Of a DNA stretch of 64,000 bases, positions 58,511-64,000 are shown one piece after another. Every line of letters starts with the position of its first letter. Position 1 is the stretch's first letter. This stretch comes from JACDER01 sp963842575 (GTDB lineage: Bacteria; Actinomycetota; Thermoleophilia; Gaiellales; Gaiellaceae): positions 1 to 64,000 of the forward strand of contig CAWJGS010000009.1 in the NCBI GenBank assembly GCA_963842575.1, in the 5' to 3' direction. The position numbers and the translations under genes are program-made. The notes under the pieces were generated by a model, which saw only the letters and a list, made by a program, of their open reading frames with translations, searched no databases and had not been told where the DNA came from.

Positions 58511-58864
58511 TCACACGGTGGCCGCCTCGAACGGGATGTCCGCCTCCGCCCCCTCACGCGCGGGCGGCGAGAGGAATTCCACAGAGCGCGCGACGATCTC
58601 CACCGCGGTGCGCTTCTTGCCGTCTTCGTCTTCCCACGAGCTCGTACGCAGCCGCCCTTCGACCGCGACGCGCCGGCCCTTGGCCAGGAACTGTGCGCAG
58701 ACCTCCGCCTGCCTGTTCCAGGCCGTGATGCGGACGAAGTCCGCGTCACTGTCCGCGGCGGGCCGGTCGACCGCGAGCAGGAAGTTGGCCACCTTCTTGT
58801 CGTCTCCAACGTCGCGCACCTCGACGTCGGTGGCGAGGTTTCCGATCAGCGTGACTGAGTTCAC
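58511..58864 (-). CDS. ssb: Single-stranded DNA-binding protein
   Basis: 117 residues from GTG 58864, which follows AAGGAGGAGAC. NSVTLIGNLATDVEVRDV, KKVANFLLAVDR, FVRITAWNRQAEVCAQFLAKGRRVAVEGRLRTSSW form the OB fold. The acidic DDDIPF-type tail that recruits partner proteins is not clear (the end is EADIPFEAATV), and the protein is short, so this may be a second SSB paralogue rather than the replicative one. Confidence 0.9.
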   Translation of the reverse strand: MNSVTLIGNLATDVEVRDVGDDKKVANFLLAVDRPAADSDADFVRITAWNRQAEVCAQFLAKGRRVAVEGRLRTSSWEDEDGKKRTAVEIVARSVEFLSPPAREGAEADIPFEAATV

Positions 58865-59025
58865 GTCTCCTCCTTCGTTGTCATGCAAGACAACGTAGCG
58901 GAGAAACTGTGACGCAAATCCATCAGCTAGGCGCCGGAAGCGTTACCCCGGCGCCACGTAGGGCGGAGCCGGGCTTTGCCCGAGCGCAGCCCAAGCGTGA
59001 GCAATGAACAACGGATAGGGGGCAA

Positions 59026-59083
59026 GGGGCGAAGCCCCAAAAAGAAGGAGGGGGCTCGCGGGGGAACCATGGGTTCCCCCGCG
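59026..59083 (-). terminator. Double hairpin after tRNA-Pro (repeat family B)
   Basis: Downstream of tRNA-Pro on the minus strand is a perfect 12-bp stem CGCGGGGGAACC / GGTTCCCCCGCG (59057-59083), then a pyrimidine tract with five T that can pair GCCCC with GGGGC, and another small stem GGGGC-GAA-GCCCC (59026-59038). The first stem and the following GAGCCC...TTCTT match the element after rplL at 5983-6027. Confidence 0.6.
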
Positions 59084-59088
59084 TTGAA

Positions 59089-59162
59089 TCGGGGTGCCCA
59101 GATTTGAACTGGGGACCTCTCCGACCCGAACGGAGCGCGCTACCAGGCTGCGCCACACCCCG
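59089..59162 (-). tRNA. tRNA-Pro (anticodon CGG)
   Basis: 74-nt cloverleaf on the minus strand: acceptor CGGGGTG / CACCCCG with discriminator A, D arm GCGC...GCGC with TGGTAG, anticodon stem CTCCG-TTCGGGT-CGGAG (CGG), T arm with GTTCAAATC. CCA is not encoded. Confidence 0.96.
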
Positions 59163-59181
59163 ACTCGCGAAGGTTAGCGAG

Positions 59182-60399
59182 TCAGTCGATCTCCTTCAGC
59201 CAGGGCCGTGTCAGCACGACGGCGAACATCGCGGCGGAGATGAGCGCCCCGCCGGCGATGATCGTCCCCGGCGCGGCGAGGCCGGAGATACTCGCTGCAA
59301 CGGCGAGCCCGACCGGCATCAGACCGAACGAGCCGAAGAAATCGAGGCTGACGACCCGAGAGAGGAGGTTGGTGGGGACGAGCTCCATCAGCATCGTCTC
59401 CCAGATCGCCACGCCGAACCCGATGCAGAAGCCGCGGATGACTGCGAAGAGGCAGGCGAGGCCGAACCAGGGGGATAACGCGACGCCGGCGATGGCGACG
59501 CTGTTTATGAGCCAGACGACGTACGAGATGATCCCGCGGCGGTGCCTTGGCTGAATCTGGCCGAAGGCGAGTGTGCCCGCAACCGTGCCGACGCCCAGCA
59601 GCGAGGTCAGCAGCCCGTATGCGCCCACGCCCCGCCCGAAGTGCTGCTGGATGAGCTTCGGCAGCAGGACCTGCTGCGGCGCGAACTGAAGCATCAGGAC
59701 GACGGAGAAGAGCGTGATCGTCACCCAGAGCCACGGCACTCCCGCGACGTAGCGGACGCCGGACCAGATCTCCCGCACCGTCCCCTCTCCCGCCGCGGCT
59801 TCGACCGCCCGCGGGCGCGTGAACCAGAGCAGTCCGGCCGAGACCAGAAACGACGCGGCGTCGACGGCGAACACGACAGCCGAGCCGGCCACTCCGTAGA
59901 GCCCGGCCGCGAACGCGGGCCCGACGAGCAGGCTGCTCCAGCGCGCGACCCCGATCAGGCTGTTCGCCGACGGGATCGCGCCGGGCTCGACGACCAGCGG
60001 AACCATGCCGCCGAATGCCGGGTAGAAGAGCCCGTCGCCGAGCCCCATCAGGGTCGAAAGAACGATGATGAGCGTGAAGGTGAGGTGGCCCGACGCGTCG
60101 ATCGCGGCCAGCGCACCGACCGCGACGAAGCGGGCGAGGTCGGAGGCGATCATCATCTTGCGGCGCGAGATGCGGTCGGCGAGCGCCCCGCCGATCAGCA
60201 GCGTCGTGAGCAGTGCGGTCGCCTGGCAGAAGAGGACGATCCCGAAGCGGCCGGCGCCGACCAGCGTGAACGTCCTCCAGCCGAGCGCGGTCAGGAAGGC
60301 TGCGTCGCCGATCAGCGAGACCGTCTGCCCGGCGAAGAGCAGCCGGAAGTCCCGGTAGCGAAGGGCGTGGAATATGCGGACGCGGCGTCTCCCCTCCAC
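59182..60399 (-). CDS. MFS transporter (enterobactin-exporter/macrolide-efflux-like)
   Basis: 405 residues from GTG 60399, with twelve predicted membrane segments. ALRYRDFRLLFAGQTVSLIGDAAFLTALGW is the usual first helix of this subgroup, and GGALADRISRRKMMIASDLARF carries the loop 2-3 G-x-x-x-D-R-x-S-R-R motif. AIWETMLMELVPTNLLSRVVSLDFFGSF is the second-half counterpart (as in EntS and Mef-type pumps). The substrate cannot be told. Divergent from the nitrilase gene. Confidence 0.9.
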   Translation of the reverse strand: MEGRRRVRIFHALRYRDFRLLFAGQTVSLIGDAAFLTALGWRTFTLVGAGRFGIVLFCQATALLTTLLIGGALADRISRRKMMIASDLARFVAVGALAAIDASGHLTFTLIIVLSTLMGLGDGLFYPAFGGMVPLVVEPGAIPSANSLIGVARWSSLLVGPAFAAGLYGVAGSAVVFAVDAASFLVSAGLLWFTRPRAVEAAAGEGTVREIWSGVRYVAGVPWLWVTITLFSVVLMLQFAPQQVLLPKLIQQHFGRGVGAYGLLTSLLGVGTVAGTLAFGQIQPRHRRGIISYVVWLINSVAIAGVALSPWFGLACLFAVIRGFCIGFGVAIWETMLMELVPTNLLSRVVSLDFFGSFGLMPVGLAVAASISGLAAPGTIIAGGALISAAMFAVVLTRPWLKEID

Positions 60400-60417
60400 G
60401 GGGCTATCCTCGCCTCG

Positions 60418-61242
60418 ATGCGGACCGCGTGCATTCAACTCACCAGTCGCGCCGACAAGGCCGCGAATATCGAGAAGACGGCCCTTCTCGTGGGGCAGTC
60501 GGCCGCCGGAGGCGCCGAGCTCGTCCTGCTCCCGGAGAAGTGGAACGCGATCGGCGACGCCGAGGAGCTCCACGCGAACGCGGAGTCGCTCGAGGACGGG
60601 GAGTCGGTCGCCGTGATGGCGGAGTGGGCGCGCTCGCATGGGATCTGGCTGATCGGCGGCTCGATCACCGAGCGGCGCGAAGGCCGCGAGAAGCTCTCGA
60701 ACACGTGCGTCGTCTTCGACCCCGACGGCGAGATCGCTGCCGTCTACCGCAAGATCCACCTCTTCGACGTCGAGGTCGGAGGGATCGTCTACCGGGAGTC
60801 GGAGGCCGAGGAGCCCGGGGACGAGCCCGTCGTCGCGCGGGTCGGCGACTGGAGCGTCGGGCTGTCCGTCTGCTACGACGTCCGTTTCCCGGAGCTGTAC
60901 CGCGTGCTCGCGCTCGAGGGCGCGGAGCTGCTGACCGTCCCCGCGCATTTCACGCTCCACACCGGCCGTGACCACTGGGAGGTGCTGCTGCGAGCACGCG
61001 CGATCGAGAACACCTGCTACGTCGCCGCGGCGGCGCAGATCGGCGAGACACGGCCGGGGAAACCAAGCTTCGGACGCTCGCTGATCGCCGATCCGTGGGG
61101 GCTCGTCGTGGCGCTCGCGCCGGACGAGGAGGGCGTGATCGTCGCCGACCTCGACCGCGAGCGCGTGGCTCGAGTGCGGCAGAACCTCCCTTCGCTTGCG
61201 AGCCGCCGCCCAGAGGCATACAGGTGGCCGGCGACGATCTGA
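60418..61242 (+). CDS. Carbon-nitrogen hydrolase (nitrilase superfamily, omega-amidase/NitFhit-like)
   Basis: 274 residues. The catalytic Glu-Lys-Cys triad is visible: Glu in VLLPEKWN, Lys in YRKIHLFDV and Cys in SVCYDVRFPELYR. VPAHFT-HTGRDHWEVLLRARAIENTCYV and SLIADPWG also match. This subgroup hydrolyses alpha-keto acid amides or deaminated glutathione. TATCCT 7 nt before ATG 60418 suggests a leaderless message. Overlaps the HAD gene by 19 nt. Confidence 0.92.
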   Translation: MRTACIQLTSRADKAANIEKTALLVGQSAAGGAELVLLPEKWNAIGDAEELHANAESLEDGESVAVMAEWARSHGIWLIGGSITERREGREKLSNTCVVFDPDGEIAAVYRKIHLFDVEVGGIVYRESEAEEPGDEPVVARVGDWSVGLSVCYDVRFPELYRVLALEGAELLTVPAHFTLHTGRDHWEVLLRARAIENTCYVAAAAQIGETRPGKPSFGRSLIADPWGLVVALAPDEEGVIVADLDRERVARVRQNLPSLASRRPEAYRWPATI

Positions 61243-61919
61243 AGGCAGTCCTCTTCGACGTCGACTTCACGCTCGCCCGTCCCGGCCCGGAGCTGGGGCC
61301 GGAGGGGTACGTGCGCGTGGGGCGCAGACACGGGATCGAGCTCGACGTCTCGCGTCACGACGAGGCGCGCGCGGCTGCGCTGGAGACCCTCCAGAAGCAT
61401 CCCGATTTCCGGCACGACGAAGAGCTCTGGGTGGAGTTTTCCGCCCGGATCGTCGTCGGCATGGGGGCAGATCCCGCGACGGCGCGGGCAATCGGCAACG
61501 AGGTCGAGCGCGCGTGGGAGAAGTCCGAGAACTTCGACATCTACGAGGACGTCGAGCCTGTCCTCGGGGAGCTGCGCGCGCACGGCCTCAGGATCGGGCT
61601 CGTCTCGAACGGCGCACGCGACCTGCGCGAGTTCGTCCGCCACCACGGCCTCGACGCCGACGTCACCGTCGCCTCCCGCTACCACGGCAAGGTCAAGCCC
61701 GAGCCGTCCATCTTCATGAAGGCGCTTGCACAGCTGGGAGTGGAGCCGGGTGAGGCCGCGATGGTCGGCGACCATCTCCAGGACGACATCGAAGGCGCGC
61801 GGGCGCTCGGCATGCGCGCCGTCCTCGTCGACCGCGAGGACCGGTATCCCGAACGGGACGATCGCCTGCGTGACCTCTTCGGTGTGCCCGCCGCCCTCGG
61901 GCTTCTGCCACGTGCCTAG
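61224..61919 (+). CDS. HAD-superfamily hydrolase
   Basis: 231 residues from GTG 61224. Motif I is LFDVDFTL (nucleophile Asp, then Asp), motif II LVSNGARD, motif III Lys in KVKPEPSIF, motif IV MVGDHLQDDIEGARALGM. The normal motif I second Gly (DGT/DFT) is Phe here. C1 cap, subfamily IA. Probably a phosphatase of small metabolites. Co-transcribed with the nitrilase. Confidence 0.9.
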   Translation: MAGDDLKAVLFDVDFTLARPGPELGPEGYVRVGRRHGIELDVSRHDEARAAALETLQKHPDFRHDEELWVEFSARIVVGMGADPATARAIGNEVERAWEKSENFDIYEDVEPVLGELRAHGLRIGLVSNGARDLREFVRHHGLDADVTVASRYHGKVKPEPSIFMKALAQLGVEPGEAAMVGDHLQDDIEGARALGMRAVLVDREDRYPERDDRLRDLFGVPAALGLLPRA

Positions 61920-61938
61920 CGGAAGTTAGGATCGAAAC

Positions 61939-62367
61939 ATGCCCGACTGGGTGATCTGGGCGATTGCGGCAGTCGCGTTGGGGATCGGGGAGATCTTCAC
62001 GCCGGGGCTCTTCTTTCTCGGGCCGGTGGCGCTCGCCGCCGTCGCTGCAGCGCTCATGGCGCTCATCGGGCTCGGGCTCGTCGTCCAGCTGATCGTCTTC
62101 ATCCTCGGCGCGATCGCGTCCCTCGCGATCCTGCGTCCGATCGCTCGCTCGCACCTGCGCATGCCGGCCAGCACGCGTACCGGGACGGCGGCCCTCGTCG
62201 GGCGCAAGGCTCTTGTCGTCCAGCGCGTCGACTTGCACGGTGGGCGCGTCCGCATCGCCGGTGAAGAGTGGTCGGCGCGTTCATTCTTCGACGAGCAGGT
62301 TCTCGACCCAGGGACGAGCGTGGAGGTCGCCAAGATCGAAGGCGCGACCGCGCTCGTCTGCAAATAG
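61939..62367 (+). CDS. NfeD family protein
   Basis: 142 residues. Two or three membrane helices at 4-67 (WVIWAIAAVALGIGEIFTPGLFFLG...), then the OB-fold domain TRTGTAALVGRKALVVQRVDLHGGRVRIAGEEWSARSF. It precedes an SPFH gene by 11 nt, the classic NfeD-SPFH pair thought to act together in membrane microdomains. TAGGAT 6 nt before the ATG. Confidence 0.92.
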   Translation: MPDWVIWAIAAVALGIGEIFTPGLFFLGPVALAAVAAALMALIGLGLVVQLIVFILGAIASLAILRPIARSHLRMPASTRTGTAALVGRKALVVQRVDLHGGRVRIAGEEWSARSFFDEQVLDPGTSVEVAKIEGATALVCK

Positions 62368-62378
62368 GAGGTGGCGTT

Positions 62379-63263
62379 GTGATCCCATTGATCGTTCTGG
62401 CGGCGGTGGCGGCGTTCGTGATCCTGGTGTTGTGGCGAACGATCAAGATCGTTCCGCAGGCTCGCGCGGGTGTCGTCGAACGGCTCGGGCGGTACTCGCG
62501 GACGTTGAATGCCGGCCTGACGATCGTCGTCCCGTTCGTCGACCGGATCCGGGACACGATCGACCTGCGCGAGCAGGTCGTGTCGTTCGACCCGCAGCCG
62601 GTGATCACCGAGGACAACGTCGTCGTGAGCATCGACACGGTCATCTACTTCCAGGTGACGGACCCGAAGGCAGCGACGTACGAGATCGCGAATTACATCC
62701 GGGGGATCGAGCAGTTGACGGTGACGACGCTGCGCAATGTCATCGGAGGCCTGGCGCTCGAGGAGACGCTCACGTCGCGCGACCAGATCAACTCCCAGCT
62801 CCGGGGCGTTCTCGACGAGGCGACGGGCAAGTGGGGAATCCGCGTCAACCGGGTTGAGTTGAAGGCGATCGACCCGCCGGCGTCGATCAAGGATTCGATG
62901 GAGAAGCAGATGCGGGCCGAGCGAGACAAGCGTGCCGCAATCCTCAACGCCGAGGGCCTGAAGCAGTCCCAGATCCTGACCGCCGAAGGCGAGAAGCAGA
63001 GCGCGATTCTTCGAGCCGAGGGACAGCGTGAGGCCGCGATCCTGGACGCGGAGGGACAGGCGAAGGCAATCGGGACGGTCTTCCAGGCAATCCACGAAGG
63101 CGACGCCGATCCCAAGCTGCTTGCCTATCAGTACTTGCAGGTTCTGCCGCAGATCGCGCAGGGCGAGTCGAACAAGGTGTGGATCATCCCAAGCGAGATC
63201 ACGCAGGCGCTCGGCGATCTCAAGTCGATGATCCCGTCACGGCGCGACGACGGAGGCACCTAG
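62379..63263 (+). CDS. SPFH/stomatin-like protein
   Basis: 294 residues from GTG 62379 after AGGAGGT. One N-terminal membrane helix (IPLIVLAAVAAFVILVLW), then the SPFH domain: QARAGVVERLGRYSRTLNAGLTIVVPFVDRI, DNVVVSIDTVIYFQVTDPKAATYEI, TLRNVIGGLALEETLTSRD. The coiled coil has repeated EAR/AEG segments (AILNAEGLKQSQILTAEGEKQSAILRAEGQREAAILDAEGQ). Forms large membrane-anchored rings. Works with the NfeD gene just upstream. Confidence 0.95.
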   Translation: MIPLIVLAAVAAFVILVLWRTIKIVPQARAGVVERLGRYSRTLNAGLTIVVPFVDRIRDTIDLREQVVSFDPQPVITEDNVVVSIDTVIYFQVTDPKAATYEIANYIRGIEQLTVTTLRNVIGGLALEETLTSRDQINSQLRGVLDEATGKWGIRVNRVELKAIDPPASIKDSMEKQMRAERDKRAAILNAEGLKQSQILTAEGEKQSAILRAEGQREAAILDAEGQAKAIGTVFQAIHEGDADPKLLAYQYLQVLPQIAQGESNKVWIIPSEITQALGDLKSMIPSRRDDGGT

Positions 63264-64000
63264 AGCGGGTCGAGCTCTGCCCGCCAGGCGCGGGTGTGCT
63301 CGCCGAGTGAGGGCGCGCCGCCGGAGGGCGGCTCGTACGCGAATTCGCGCGCCGCTTCCTCCAAGGTCGCGACAGGCCCCACGGCGACGTCCTCCTGGTC
63401 GAAAAGCTCCAGCCAGTCGGCCAGCGTCTTCGACCGGATCCGCGCGGCGAACGCCTCTGCGTCGTCGACCTCCGGCAGCTCGAGCAGCTCGCAGAAACGG
63501 CGGAAGAACTTCGGCTCGAGCGCGGCCACCGTGAGGAAGCGGCCGTCGGCCGTCTCGTAGATGCGGTAGCGGGCGAGGCCGCCGGTGAGGAGCCGCGGGG
63601 ACGGCTCGCCGCCGAGCCTGTGCGCGGCGAAGCGGTGGGCGCCGTGTGTCATCGAAACGACGAGGTGCCGTCCCCGGCCGGTGCGTCCACGTTCGAGTAG
63701 CGCGGCGAGGATCTCCGCGACCGCGGCGAGCGCGCCCGCCCCGAGGTCGGCGATCTGCACCGGCGGCAGGCCCGGTGCGGTGTCCGCGAGCACGCCGGCG
63801 TACCCCAGGTAGTTGAGGTCGTGCCCGGCGCGTGCAGCGTGTGGGCCTTCCGCTCCGAATCCGGTGAGCGAGCAGTAGACGACGCTCTCGGGCAACGCGG
63901 ACGGCCCGATCCCGAGGCGCTCCGCAACCCCGGGACGAAAGCCCTCCAGGACGACGTCCGCCCGCGCGCAGAGCGCGCGCCCGAAGGCCGGATCCTGCTT
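63260..64000 (-). CDS. Family III CoA-transferase (CaiB/BaiF, alpha-methylacyl-CoA racemase-like), C-terminal part
   Basis: The frame is open to the right edge of the window, so the N-terminus is missing; 246 residues are visible. ADVVLEGFRPGVAERLGIG, VVYCSLTGFGAEGPHAARAGHDLNYLGYAGVL and the catalytic-Asp strand QIADLGAGALAAVAEILAALLERGRTGRG are family III hallmarks, and LARYRIYETADGRFLTVAALEPKFFRRFCELL favours the racemase branch. It acts on branched or other acyl-CoA esters. Convergent with the SPFH gene (4-nt overlap). Confidence 0.92.
   Translation of the reverse strand, partial: KQDPAFGRALCARADVVLEGFRPGVAERLGIGPSALPESVVYCSLTGFGAEGPHAARAGHDLNYLGYAGVLADTAPGLPPVQIADLGAGALAAVAEILAALLERGRTGRGRHLVVSMTHGAHRFAAHRLGGEPSPRLLTGGLARYRIYETADGRFLTVAALEPKFFRRFCELLELPEVDDAEAFAARIRSKTLADWLELFDQEDVAVGPVATLEEAAREFAYEPPSGGAPSLGEHTRAWRAELDPL

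Overview
The window is a continuous piece of a high-GC bacterial chromosome. It carries the conserved core of an actinobacterial genome: rpmG-secE-nusG-rplKA-rplJL-rpoBC, the str operon (rpsL-rpsG-fusA-tuf), and the complete S10, spc and alpha ribosomal operons through rplQ. Many starts are GTG or TTG. S14 and L33 are the zinc (CxxC) type, and there is a Ku gene and a predicted F420-dependent LLM oxidoreductase. Several first genes have a TAnnnT box only 6-10 nt before the start codon, as expected for leaderless mRNAs. Together these suggest a deep actinobacterium, most likely class Thermoleophilia. That placement is an inference from gene content and style, not from a database search.

Layout. 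1-2.4 kb: a cupin fragment, tRNA-Tyr, a frameshifted FAD reductase whose stop codon lies inside tRNA-Met, an orphan AbrB-like gene and a divergent secreted protein. 2.4-14.6 kb: rpmG to rpoC, with an L10-type leader and attenuator before rplJ, a strong hairpin and promoter between rplL and rpoB, and an intrinsic terminator after rpoC. 14.6-24.5 kb: a variable region between rpoC and rpsL, mostly cell-surface genes (TolB-like/RTX protein, secreted unknown, polysaccharide deacetylase plus methyltransferase, subtilase with repeat domains), a VapBC module with a perfect inverted-repeat operator, an LLM oxidoreductase and a CYTH protein. 24.5-45.1 kb: str, S10, spc and alpha operons, with most neighbours overlapping by 1-4 nt (translational coupling). 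45.2-64 kb: housekeeping and envelope genes, including an O-antigen-ligase-like protein, truA, ligA, a PBP4-type carboxypeptidase, a LuxR-type regulator, a divergent pair of coiled-coil cell-wall hydrolase-like proteins, acyl-CoA synthetase, ku, ssb, tRNA-Pro, an MFS transporter, a nitrilase/HAD pair, an NfeD/SPFH pair and a truncated CoA-transferase.

Two things stand out. First, ribosomal proteins L10, L22, S5, L15 and above all S17 carry long Glu/Ala/Pro-rich tails, S17 as an N-terminal extension of about 145 residues. Second, one- or two-base indels break at least eight genes, including essential ones (rplA, rplC, rplJ, fusA), and infA lacks a normal start codon. Because the downstream frames are perfectly conserved, most of these look like consensus-sequence errors and should be treated so until checked. 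The 62-bp insertion in rplC is different in kind and deserves its own check. I found no CRISPR array, no complete insertion sequence, no prophage and no convincing new multi-gene defence system. The most original signals are two small repeat families placed at gene ends, the TAGnnT leaderless-promoter pattern, the duplicated promoter of the 3D-domain gene, the vapBC operator and the acidic ribosomal tails.
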